A DNA stretch of 64,000 bases from Arthrobacter sp. 9V (GTDB lineage Bacteria; Actinomycetota; Actinomycetes; Actinomycetales; Micrococcaceae), in the NCBI RefSeq assembly GCF_902506065.1, contig NZ_LR732912.1:1536718-1600717 (forward strand). The letters run 5' to 3'. How positions within the stretch are numbered: position 1 is the stretch's first letter; every line of letters starts with the position of its first letter. This document shows positions 56,578 to 64,000 of the stretch, piece by piece. Under the pieces are notes generated by a model. It saw only the letters and a program-made list of their open reading frames with translations, was not told where the DNA came from and did no database searches. Position numbers and translations under genes: made by a program.

Positions 56578-57492
56578 ATGACGGAATCACGCCATGAACC
56601 CACGCCCATCTCGGAGCCGCCACCCGCAGCTCCACCACAAGCATCCGCTTCACCACATGCGGCTACTACACCGCAGGTAGTTCCACCACAAGCAGCCGCT
56701 TCGACGGTTCCCTCGGCAAACTCCGCCGGTGGAGCGCCTTTGGCTGCCCTGTCCATCCGAGGCCTGGCCAAACGATTCGGTGAGAAAATCGCCGTCGACG
56801 GCGTGAGCCTGGAAGTGCCTGCCGGATCCTTCTATGGAATGGTGGGTCCCAACGGTGCGGGCAAGACCACCACGTTGTCCATGGCCACGGGCCTGCTGCG
56901 GCCGGACTTTGGCACGGCATTGATCCATGGAGTGGACGTGTGGGCGCGGCCGCTGGAGGCCAAGAAGCTCATGGGCGTCCTGCCCGATGGCGTGCGCTTG
57001 TTTGACCGTTTGACCGGTGAACAGCTGGTGACCTACTCCGGATTGCTCCGCGGCATGGATCGTGAAGTGGTGAACTCCCGGGTGCCCGAATTGCTGGCTG
57101 CCCTTGATCTCCAGGCGGATGCCGGCACGCTGGTTGTTGACTACTCGGCAGGTATGACCAAGAAGATTGCCTTGGCCTCTGCACTGATTCATGCTCCGCG
57201 CCTGCTTGTCCTTGACGAGCCCTTTGAGTCGGTTGATCCTGTCTCTGCGGCGAATATCAGGGGCATCCTTGAGGGATACGTGGCTTCCGGCGGTACGGTC
57301 ATCGTCTCAAGCCATGTCATGGATCTTGTGCAGCGCATGTGCAGCCATGTTGCCGTGGTGGCTGGTGGACGTGTTTTGGCGGCCGGTTCCGTGGACGAGG
57401 TCCGCGCCGGTTCCTCGTTGGAGGAACGCTTCGTCCAGTTGGTGGGCGGCGGACACCGGACGGAGGGTTTGGAATGGTTGCGCACCTTCTAA
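56578..57492 (+). CDS. ABC transporter ATP-binding protein (exporter type)
   Basis: A 304-aa ATPase of the CcmA/DRA family. A Pro/Ala-rich N-terminal extension (about 50 residues) precedes the domain; Walker A is GPNGAGKTTT (near residue 93), the signature is YSAGMTKKIALASALI, a variant of LSGGQ, and Walker B is LLVLDEPFESVD. The substrate is unknown. It overlaps the downstream permease by 19 bp, and the pair form a two-gene exporter. Confidence 0.9.
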   Translation: MTESRHEPTPISEPPPAAPPQASASPHAATTPQVVPPQAAASTVPSANSAGGAPLAALSIRGLAKRFGEKIAVDGVSLEVPAGSFYGMVGPNGAGKTTTLSMATGLLRPDFGTALIHGVDVWARPLEAKKLMGVLPDGVRLFDRLTGEQLVTYSGLLRGMDREVVNSRVPELLAALDLQADAGTLVVDYSAGMTKKIALASALIHAPRLLVLDEPFESVDPVSAANIRGILEGYVASGGTVIVSSHVMDLVQRMCSHVAVVAGGRVLAAGSVDEVRAGSSLEERFVQLVGGGHRTEGLEWLRTF

Positions 57493-59045
57493 GGCTCAAG
57501 TGGCGCCTGCTCCTCAACGGGTTCAAGCGCAGTCCGTGGCAGCTGGTAGGCATGGCCTTGGGGCTTCTTTATGCGTTGGGATTGCTGGTCCTCCTGATTG
57601 GAGGCCTCATAGCACTGCGGTGGGCTGATCCTGAGATCGCCCACACTGCAGTGGTATTGGGTGGAGCGGCCGCTGTCCTGGGGTGGGCCATCATTCCGCT
57701 CGTCGCTTCGGCGGCGGACATGACCTTGGACCCTGCCCGTTTCACCACGTTCGCCATCCCACCGAGGCAGCTCCTGACGGGCCTCGCCCTGGCGGGGTTC
57801 ATTGGTATCCCCGGTCTGGCCACGCTGCTCACGGCCCTGGGCACGGTGGGCACCTGGTGGCGCAGTTTCCCGGCAGTGGCCGGCGCTTTGTTGGGCGCCG
57901 TTCTGGGTGCCGTTACCTGCATTGTCCTGTCCAAGGTAGTCACGACGGCGACGGCCGGCCTCGCGGCGTCGCGGCGCTTCAAGGACGTCAGCAGCATTAT
58001 TGTGTTCATCCCCTTGGTGCTGTTGGGACCCATCATGATGGGAGTTATTGAAGGCGTTCGCGGAAGCGCCGATTACCTGCCCGTGCTGGCCCGGGCTGTT
58101 TCCTGGTCCCCATTGGGGGCAGCGTGGTCTCTGGGTGGCGATCTCGAATCCGGCAACGTTGCCGCCGCCGGGCTCAAGTTCCTGATTTCCGCGGCGACCA
58201 TTGCCGGTCTTCTCCTGTGCTGGCATGTTCTGCTCCAGCGGGCGCTGGTGACGCCACCGTACTCCGGAGGGTCAGCAAAGAAGGGGGGAAAGCTTGGGCT
58301 GTTCGGGCTTCTTCCCGGAACACCGGCAGGTGCAGTTGCCGCCCGGGCGTTGGTCTACTGGATGAAAGATCCACGGTATGCGGCATCCTTGGTTATTGTT
58401 CCGCTGTTTCCGGTCCTCTTTTTCTTCAGCGGGTCCCAGAGTGGCAGCTACGGACTCCTCATGATTCTTGGGCCGTTGACCGCCTTCGTCATGGCTTGGT
58501 CCATCTGCGCGGACGTCTCGTATGACAACACAGCCTTTGCGCTCCACCTCGCGGCGGGTGTCCGGGGCCTCGACGACCGCCTTGGCCGCGCGTTGGCTTG
58601 CTTGGCAATTTCCCTTCCGGTGGTTCTGTTGTTCACCGTCGGACCGCTTTTTGTCACCGGGGAGTGGGCATGGCTCCCCAATCTCTTGGGCCTGTCCCTC
58701 GGTACTCTCTTTACCGGCTTGGGGCTCTCATCGGTGATTTCTGCAAGGTACAACATCGCTGTGCCTTTGCCCGGGGACAGCCCCTTCAAGAAACCGCCGG
58801 GAAATGTAGCCCAGACGCTGGCAGTTCAAGCCGTTGGCATGGGCGTTCTGGCGCTTCTGCTCGTTCCCGAGCTTGCCCTGATATCTGTCCAGGCCTTCAG
58901 CGGAGGTAGTGAAGCCGGATGGATCAACCTGATTGTTGGTCCTGTGTTGGGGGTCATCCTGTTCGTGGTTGGCGTCCGCTTGGGTGGAAGATGGTTGGAT
59001 GCGCGGGGGCCGGAGATGTTCGCCCAACTCAGCGTCAACCGTTAA
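57474..59045 (+). CDS. ABC transporter permease (exporter type)
   Basis: A 523-aa integral membrane protein with about a dozen helices, beginning MVAHLLRLKWRLLLNGFKRS. It partners the overlapping ATPase. ATG 57474 has GGAGGG upstream; the longer frame to 57339 runs through the ATPase gene. The substrate is not evident from neighbours, which include an Old Yellow Enzyme and nagB. Confidence 0.88.
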   Translation: MVAHLLRLKWRLLLNGFKRSPWQLVGMALGLLYALGLLVLLIGGLIALRWADPEIAHTAVVLGGAAAVLGWAIIPLVASAADMTLDPARFTTFAIPPRQLLTGLALAGFIGIPGLATLLTALGTVGTWWRSFPAVAGALLGAVLGAVTCIVLSKVVTTATAGLAASRRFKDVSSIIVFIPLVLLGPIMMGVIEGVRGSADYLPVLARAVSWSPLGAAWSLGGDLESGNVAAAGLKFLISAATIAGLLLCWHVLLQRALVTPPYSGGSAKKGGKLGLFGLLPGTPAGAVAARALVYWMKDPRYAASLVIVPLFPVLFFFSGSQSGSYGLLMILGPLTAFVMAWSICADVSYDNTAFALHLAAGVRGLDDRLGRALACLAISLPVVLLFTVGPLFVTGEWAWLPNLLGLSLGTLFTGLGLSSVISARYNIAVPLPGDSPFKKPPGNVAQTLAVQAVGMGVLALLLVPELALISVQAFSGGSEAGWINLIVGPVLGVILFVVGVRLGGRWLDARGPEMFAQLSVNR

Positions 59046-59126
59046 TCGCGTAACAACCATGCCCTGTAGGTGGGACATGGGATAACGTCTTTGTCAGATA
59101 GCTCAAAACTACGAAAGGCCGTGACG

Positions 59127-59909
59127 ATGGAAGTTGTCATTCTCCCTGGCACCAAACAGATCGGTGCACTTGCAGCCGATGCCATCGAAGCGCTGGTTCG
59201 CCGTAAGCCCAATGCGGTCCTGGGTTTGGCAACGGGCTCGTCGCCCTTGCCCATCTACGACGAATTGGCCAGCCGCTACGAGGCCGGGGGGTTGGACTTC
59301 AGCCAGGCGCATGGTTTTGCTTTGGATGAATACGTGGGGCTTGAAGCGGGACATCCCGAGTCCTACCGCGAAGTCATCCGGCGCGAGTTCACCAACCGGG
59401 TGAACATCAAGCCGGAGAACGTCCACGGGCCGGACGGTGCAGCCAAGGACCTTGAAGCTGCATGTCAAGGCTATGAAGACGCGATCAAGGCCGTAGGCGG
59501 GGTGGATCTCCAGATTCTGGGCGTGGGGACAGACGGCCACATCGGTTTCAATGAGCCGGGGTCTTCCTTGGCATCGCGCACCCGCATCAAGACGCTGATC
59601 GAGCAGACGCGGAAGGACAACGCCCGCTTCTTCGACAGCATCGACGACGTTCCCCACCACGTGGTCACCCAAGGGCTGGGAACCATCATGGATGCCCGGC
59701 ATGTGGTGTTGGTCGCAACGGGCGCCCAGAAAGCCCAAGCCGTGAGGGATTTCGTCGAGGGACCGGTAGCTGCCATTTGCGCTGCATCCATCCTTCAGAT
59801 GCACCCGCACGCCACGATTTTGGTGGATGAAGCTGCTGCGTCATCGCTGAAACTGGCCGATTATTATCGGCACACTTACGACAACAAGCCGGAGTGGCAG
59901 GGACTGTAG
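59127..59909 (+). CDS. nagB: Glucosamine-6-phosphate deaminase
   Basis: A 260-aa enzyme converting glucosamine-6-P to fructose-6-P and ammonia. The catalytic base is in FALDEYVGL (Asp near residue 67), the active-site His is in GVGTDGHIGFNEPGSS (near 138), and allosteric-type residues lie in ILQMHPHATILVDEAA. ATG 59127 has GAAAGG upstream; the longer frame to 59070 has no ribosome site. It acts after NagA, encoded 10 kb upstream. No DasR-type palindrome was found in the 81-bp gap before it. Confidence 0.95.
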   Translation: MEVVILPGTKQIGALAADAIEALVRRKPNAVLGLATGSSPLPIYDELASRYEAGGLDFSQAHGFALDEYVGLEAGHPESYREVIRREFTNRVNIKPENVHGPDGAAKDLEAACQGYEDAIKAVGGVDLQILGVGTDGHIGFNEPGSSLASRTRIKTLIEQTRKDNARFFDSIDDVPHHVVTQGLGTIMDARHVVLVATGAQKAQAVRDFVEGPVAAICAASILQMHPHATILVDEAAASSLKLADYYRHTYDNKPEWQGL

Positions 59910-59913
59910 ACGG

Positions 59914-59919
59914 TAAGAT
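59914..59919 (+). promoter_or_regulatory. Leaderless -10 element (TAAGAT) for the DUF3039 gene
   Basis: TAAGAT is 7 nt before the ATG at 59927. It begins 5 nt after the nagB stop. Confidence 0.45.
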
Positions 59920-59926
59920 GTTTGGC

Positions 59927-60256
59927 ATGACTACGCTTCCTCCGGATCCATTCGAAAACGACCCCATGCGAGAGCTTTCCGGAGCCGGAACGTCCACTGC
60001 CACCATTGAGCGCGAGGAAACGCGCCAGGAAGTGGAGCCCGGCGACCGCGAGCGGTTTTCGCACTACGTCCGCAAGGAAAAGATCATGGAGTCGGCCCTG
60101 ACCGGCGAGCCCGTCATTGCCCTGTGCGGCAAAGTCTGGACGCCGGGGCGCGATCCCAAGAAGTTCCCGGTCTGCCCGGAGTGCAAGGAGATTTACGAAG
60201 GCCTCCGCCCCGGCAATGACGGCGGAAACAACGGCGGCCCGGGCAACTCCAAGTAG
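59927..60256 (+). CDS. DUF3039 zinc-ribbon protein
   Basis: A 109-aa protein with an acidic N-terminal half and a compact zinc-binding part: ALCGK near residue 66 and CPECKE near 84, giving a C...CxxC site. DUF3039 is widespread in actinobacteria and commonly adjacent to the helicase gene that follows here. Function is unknown; nucleic acid binding is a guess based on the ribbon. Another in-frame ATG at 59918 would add three residues. The Gly/Asn-rich tail (GNDGGNNGGPGNSK) is disordered. Confidence 0.8.
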   Translation: MTTLPPDPFENDPMRELSGAGTSTATIEREETRQEVEPGDRERFSHYVRKEKIMESALTGEPVIALCGKVWTPGRDPKKFPVCPECKEIYEGLRPGNDGGNNGGPGNSK

Positions 60257-60359
60257 TGGGTGGGAAAAGAACACCGGCCCTATCTGATCATCACCGGTTT
60301 ACGGTCTGCTTTGGCGTGCCCGGAAAACCGGAAATGACCATCACCCCGGGGGAATTGGT

Positions 60360-62135
60360 ATGACAGAAACACTTTTTGGTGGACCATCCCTGCCTCCGGC
60401 GTATCCGGAACGTGCCGCCTGGGGTACGGCGCCCAAGCTCCGTGCATGGCAGCAGGAGGCGCTGGACCTCTACATGAACCGCAATCCCAAGGACTTCCTT
60501 GCCGTGGCAACGCCCGGCGCCGGTAAGACCACTTTTGCACTGCGCATTGCCACCACCTTGCTGGACAGCGGAGTGGTCAACAGGATTACCATCGTTGCCC
60601 CTACTGACCACCTGAAACGGCAGTGGGCGGACGCCGCGGCAAAGGTCGGGGTAGCCATTGATCCCAACTTCAAGAACTCCGATGGCCAACACGGCCGCGG
60701 TTTCGTGGGCGTCGCAGTCACATACGCCCAGGTAGCAAGCAAGCCCATGCTGCACCGGGCGAAGACCGAAGCTGCCCGCACCTTGGTGATCCTGGACGAA
60801 ATCCACCACGGCGGCGAAGCGTTGTCCTGGGGAGACGGCCTGCGCGAGGCCTTCGATCCTGCCGCGCGACGCTTGTCCCTGACCGGCACCCCGTTCCGGT
60901 CAGATACATCGCCGATTCCCTTTGTTGAGTATGCCGAGGACCGCGACGGCATTCGCCGATCCAAAGCTGATTACACCTACGGCTACGGAAATGCACTGCG
61001 GGACCACGTGGTGCGTCCCGTTCTGTTCATGGCCTATTCGGGCCAGATGCGCTGGCGGACCAGTGCGGGCGACGAGATGGCGGCGTCTTTGGGGGAAGCT
61101 GCCGTAACCAAGGACATCACTTCGCAGGCGTGGCGTACGGCGTTGAACCCTACCGGCGAATGGATCCCTGCCGTCCTTGCTGCTGCGGATAAACGCCTTG
61201 GCGAGGTCAGGCGGACTGTGCCGGATGCCGGCGGCCTGGTGATTGCCACGGATCATGATGACGCCCGCGCCTATGCCGGTCAACTGAAGAAAATCACGGG
61301 CCAGTCGCCCACGGTAATCCTTTCCGATGACTCCAAGGCTTCGAGCAAGATCGAGGAGTTCTCCGCAGGGGACCAGCGCTGGATGGTGGCTGTCCGCATG
61401 GTGTCCGAAGGCGTGGACGTTCCACGGTTGTCGGTGGGCGTCTACGCAACCTCAACTTCAACTCCACTCTTCTTCGCCCAAGCTGTGGGGCGCTTTGTGC
61501 GTGCCCGCAAAAGGGGTGAGACGGCGTCGGTATTCCTGCCATCTGTACCCCCGCTCATGATTCTCGCCAACACCATGGAGGCAGAGCGTGATCACGCCCT
61601 GGACCGCCCGGAGAAGGACGAAGACGGCCTCTTCAATCCTGAAGAGAACCTCATGGCGGAGGCTAACCGTGAAGACAAGGCCTCGGACGAGCTCACCAAG
61701 GGCAAGTTCGAAGCTTTGGATTCCCAAGCCTCCTTCGACCGCGTTCTTTTCGACGGCGGCGAGTTCGGCACCGGGGCAGACATCGGTTCTGATGAAGAGC
61801 TGGACTTTCTTGGAATTCCAGGGCTGCTGGACGCCGAACAAGTAGGCACGCTGTTGCGTCAGCGTCAGCACGAACAGCAATCGCGAAAGAAGCGCCAGTC
61901 GCCTTTGGCAGCTGCGGCTTCCCCTGCGGTGCCTGACCACCGCATGCTGATGGATTTGCGCAACGAGCTGGCCAAGAACGTGGCGGCGTGGTCAGCCCGC
62001 ACGGGAACACCGCACGGCGTGGTTCACACCAAGCTGCGCGAAGTGTGCGGCGGTCCCGCTGTGGCACAGGCTAACGAGGAGCAGTTGCAGGCGCGCCTGC
62101 GCAAACTTCAGGATTGGTTCATCGGCAGGAAATAG
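60360..62135 (+). CDS. DEAD/DEAH-box superfamily 2 helicase (XPB-like)
   Basis: A 591-aa helicase. Motif I is TPGAGKTTF (near residue 48), motif II DEIHHG (near 147), motif III LTGTPFRSDTS, motif V GVDVPRLSVGVYAT, motif VI AQAVGRFVRARKRG, with a C-terminal Gln/Arg-rich tail. Relatives of this branch resemble SSL2/XPB and some type III restriction helicases but lack the nuclease part. No nuclease or methylase is nearby. It follows the DUF3039 gene with 103 bp between, a conserved pairing in actinobacteria, so both may work in one DNA or RNA process. Confidence 0.88.
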   Translation: MTETLFGGPSLPPAYPERAAWGTAPKLRAWQQEALDLYMNRNPKDFLAVATPGAGKTTFALRIATTLLDSGVVNRITIVAPTDHLKRQWADAAAKVGVAIDPNFKNSDGQHGRGFVGVAVTYAQVASKPMLHRAKTEAARTLVILDEIHHGGEALSWGDGLREAFDPAARRLSLTGTPFRSDTSPIPFVEYAEDRDGIRRSKADYTYGYGNALRDHVVRPVLFMAYSGQMRWRTSAGDEMAASLGEAAVTKDITSQAWRTALNPTGEWIPAVLAAADKRLGEVRRTVPDAGGLVIATDHDDARAYAGQLKKITGQSPTVILSDDSKASSKIEEFSAGDQRWMVAVRMVSEGVDVPRLSVGVYATSTSTPLFFAQAVGRFVRARKRGETASVFLPSVPPLMILANTMEAERDHALDRPEKDEDGLFNPEENLMAEANREDKASDELTKGKFEALDSQASFDRVLFDGGEFGTGADIGSDEELDFLGIPGLLDAEQVGTLLRQRQHEQQSRKKRQSPLAAAASPAVPDHRMLMDLRNELAKNVAAWSARTGTPHGVVHTKLREVCGGPAVAQANEEQLQARLRKLQDWFIGRK

Positions 62136-62155
62136 CTGGATCCAGCATCAGCGCA

Positions 62156-62199
62156 AAACACAGCAAGGGCGCCGCAGTTGCGGCGCCCTTGCTGTGTTT
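62156..62199. terminator. Bidirectional terminator between helicase and pncA
   Basis: A near-perfect 20-bp stem (62156-62175 and 62180-62199) with a short loop carries an A-tract on the left and a T-tract on the right. It serves both converging genes. Confidence 0.92.
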
Positions 62200-62218
62200 C
62201 CAGCGGTATCAGGGAGAT

Positions 62219-62845
62219 TCAGTCGCGTTCGACCTCGACGCCGGCGGCTTCCATTTCGTCGTAGGCATCGCTGAGGTCTTCGGCGATTCCAGCGGTGAGC
62301 CCGGCAATCACCGTGGTGGTGTATCCGGCCTGGACAGCATCCAATGCTGTTGCCTTCACGCAGTAATCCGTTGCCAGTCCCACCACTACCACTTCCTCGA
62401 CGTCGTGGCTTTGCAGCCAGTCATCGAGACCGATCGCGTCTTCGTCGAGGACCTCCACTGTGGCCGCTCCGGCTTTGAGGTCGCCGGTGGGGACGTCGTC
62501 TTCAGGAGCCAACACTCCCTCAAAACCTGAGTAGGCCGCGGTGTATTGCCCTTTCCGGAAGTACGCGTGGATGTATTCGGGATCCAGGTCCTCGTGGAGT
62601 TCGGCACCTTTGCTTCCGGCCCTGCAGTGCGGGGGCCAGGAGTCCACCATGTCCGGGGCCTCTGAGAAGTGCTCGCCGGGCTCGATGTGCCAATCCTGGG
62701 TGGCCACGATGTGATCGAAGTGTTGCTGGTTGGCATCCACATACTCCGTGATGGCATTTGCCACGGCGGCACCACCAGCAACGGCAAGCGTTCCGCCTTC
62801 GCAGAAGTCATTCTGGACATCGACGATGATCAGGGCCCTGGACAT
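62219..62845 (-). CDS. pncA: Nicotinamidase / pyrazinamidase-family amidohydrolase
   Basis: A 208-aa enzyme hydrolysing nicotinamide to nicotinate in NAD salvage. The catalytic Asp is in IVDVQNDFCEGG at the N-terminus, metal ligands in TQDWHIEPGEHF, and the nucleophile Cys in GLATDYCVKATALDA (near residue 163). ATG 62845 has GAGGAG upstream and overlaps the pncB stop by one base. A frame running to 62974 extends into pncB only as a mirror. Confidence 0.95.
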   Translation of the reverse strand: MSRALIIVDVQNDFCEGGTLAVAGGAAVANAITEYVDANQQHFDHIVATQDWHIEPGEHFSEAPDMVDSWPPHCRAGSKGAELHEDLDPEYIHAYFRKGQYTAAYSGFEGVLAPEDDVPTGDLKAGAATVEVLDEDAIGLDDWLQSHDVEEVVVVGLATDYCVKATALDAVQAGYTTTVIAGLTAGIAEDLSDAYDEMEAAGVEVERD

Positions 62846-64000
62846 CAGTTCTCCTCGTAGACGGTGGGGATGGCAGCCTCGCCCCGCTGGAGGCGGTTCA
62901 CTACTGCGGGCAGCTCGGCCATGGTTGCTGCGTGCCGTTCCCTGGCCCGGATGACCCCCTCCGGTCCGGTCCATCCGGGTAGCACCTCGCCGTTCTTGAC
63001 GAACTGGTGGAGCAGCTCGCGGTCGTTGCCGTCGTCCTCCGGGCGGTGGCCGATCCCAACGACTTCCTGGGTGGCCCGGCCGCGTTCATTGAGCTTCCGG
63101 AGAGCGTATTTGCGTCCGCCCATGCTTGCCTTGTTCTTGGCGGCCTTCGCAACCGAAATGAACTCACCGGCGTCGTTGGTGCGGCTGACAAGTTTGTAGA
63201 CCATGCTGGCCGTGGGAGCGCCGGACCCTGTGACCAGCGAGGTACCAACGCCGTAGGAGTCCACCGGAGCCGACTGCAGCGCCGCGATGGCGAATTCATC
63301 CAGGTCCGAGGTGACCACAATGCGGGTGTTGACGTTGCCGAGGTCATCAAGCATCTGCCGAACCCACTGCGCCTGGGCAATGAGGTCGCCGGAGTCCAGC
63401 CGGACAGCGCCCAGTTTGTCACCGGCCAGCTCGACGGCGGTGCGCACCGCCGTCTCGACGTCGTAGGTGTCCACCAACAGTGACGTACCGGGGCCGAACG
63501 CCGCGATCTGTGCCTCAAAAGCCTCACGCTCGGTGTCATGGAGCAGGGTAAAGGAGTGCGCGGCTGTGCCCACGGTCCTAATGCCGTAGCGCCGTCCGGC
63601 TTCGAGGTTGGAGGTGCTGGCGAAGCCGGCAATCACGGCGGCGCGGGCTGCCGCCGTCGCCGATTCCTCCTGGGTGCGCCGGGAGCCCATCTCGATGCAG
63701 GGGCGGGTGCCGGCTGCCGACGTCATCCTTGATGCGGCCGAAGCAATGGCGCTGTCGTGGTTGAGGACCGAGAGGATGAAGGTTTCAAGGATGCACGCTT
63801 CGGCGAACGTGGATTCGACAATAAGGATGGGGGAGTTGGGAAAGTAGGCGTCGCCTTCGGCGTAACCCCAGATGTCGCCGCTGAATTTGTAGTCCGCCAG
63901 GTAGTCCAGGGTTTCCTGGTTGACCACCTTGTTTTGTTCCAGGAATGCGAGCTCGTCTTCACCAAACCGGAAGTCCGCTATGCCCTCCAAGAGGCGTCCC
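62845..64000 (-). CDS. pncB: Nicotinate phosphoribosyltransferase (5' end beyond window)
   Basis: A fragment of at least 384 residues, cut at the right edge of the window; the usual length is about 440. The open frame continues to base 64000 with the family sequence GRLLEGIADFRF, so the TTG at 63990 is not the start. Motifs include IEMGSRRTQEESA, LVDTYDVETAVRTAV and VRLDSGDLIAQAQ (phosphoribosyl-binding region). It converts nicotinate and PRPP to nicotinate mononucleotide, the step after PncA, and the two genes overlap. Confidence 0.93.
   Translation of the reverse strand, partial: GRLLEGIADFRFGEDELAFLEQNKVVNQETLDYLADYKFSGDIWGYAEGDAYFPNSPILIVESTFAEACILETFILSVLNHDSAIASAASRMTSAAGTRPCIEMGSRRTQEESATAAARAAVIAGFASTSNLEAGRRYGIRTVGTAAHSFTLLHDTEREAFEAQIAAFGPGTSLLVDTYDVETAVRTAVELAGDKLGAVRLDSGDLIAQAQWVRQMLDDLGNVNTRIVVTSDLDEFAIAALQSAPVDSYGVGTSLVTGSGAPTASMVYKLVSRTNDAGEFISVAKAAKNKASMGGRKYALRKLNERGRATQEVVGIGHRPEDDGNDRELLHQFVKNGEVLPGWTGPEGVIRARERHAATMAELPAVVNRLQRGEAAIPTVYEEN

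Noticed and set aside
59046..59126. DasR operator before nagB
   Set aside because: No palindrome resembling the DasR consensus was found here or in front of nagA.
60360..62135. Helicase as part of a restriction or defence system
   Set aside because: There is no nuclease, methylase or other defence gene nearby, and the DUF3039 neighbour points to a housekeeping context.

Overview
The window is a high-GC actinobacterial chromosome segment, most likely Arthrobacter or Paenarthrobacter in the Micrococcaceae. The evidence is the gene order argS-lysA-hom-thrC-thrB-rho-prfA-prmC-tsaC-wecA-atpIBEFHAGDC, the order I recall from Mycobacterium tuberculosis (Rv1292-Rv1312), together with NucS, a DUF2550 protein after atpC, DUF3039, a Cds1-type cysteine desulfhydrase and a WYL regulator. 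No database search was run, so the genus is an inference. Nearly all of the window is dense, ordinary core genome. There is no prophage, insertion sequence, CRISPR array or defence island.

Layout. 0-4 kb: the 3' end of a CBS-domain membrane transporter, then a zinc uptake operon (znuA, znuC, znuB) facing a Zur-type repressor. 4-8.4 kb: a metallo-beta-lactamase-fold hydrolase, a Cds1-like enzyme, a mercaptopyruvate sulfurtransferase, a zinc alcohol dehydrogenase and a HIT protein. 8.4-13.4 kb: a giant HrpA helicase and a WYL regulator. 13.5-16.4 kb: a 56-aa membrane protein divergent from a GlxA-like regulator, a protealysin-like M4 protease with a probable emfourin-type inhibitor, and tRNA-Arg(CCG). 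16.5-19.4 kb: a three-gene flavin-based electron-transfer operon (FMN-binding lipoprotein, ApbE, RnfD/FNR fusion). 19.6-26.2 kb: argS and the aspartate-family genes lysA, hom, thrC and thrB. 26.2-34.9 kb: rho, a palindromic element, prfA, prmC, tsaC, two glycosyltransferases and a WecA-type initiating enzyme. 34.9-43.4 kb: the complete F0F1 ATP synthase operon. 43.4-47.2 kb: an alpha/beta hydrolase overlapping an MprF-like aminoacyl-lipid synthase. 47.3-52.4 kb: a cold shock gene, nagA, nucS, a zinc-ribbon protein, a hydrolase and an AI-2E family exporter. 52.6-59.0 kb: an unknown membrane protein, a TPR/thioredoxin-fold protein, an Old Yellow Enzyme and an ABC exporter. 59.1-64 kb: nagB, DUF3039, an XPB-like helicase, pncA and pncB (the last cut by the window end).

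The items most worth a second look are: the M4 protease/emfourin pair; the flavinylation operon, whose lipoprotein has an unusual FMN-attachment site; a 118-bp nested inverted repeat where rpmE would be expected between rho and prfA; four perfect 30-bp tandem repeats inside rho; the hydrolase/MprF-like pair with a catalytically dead rhomboid-like domain; an ATP synthase epsilon subunit without its C-terminal hairpin; and a recurrent leaderless promoter layout (TAGGCT or similar, then 6-7 nt, then the start codon). Start codons were chosen from Shine-Dalgarno sequences, these promoter positions, overlaps and family N-termini, and may differ from automated calls.
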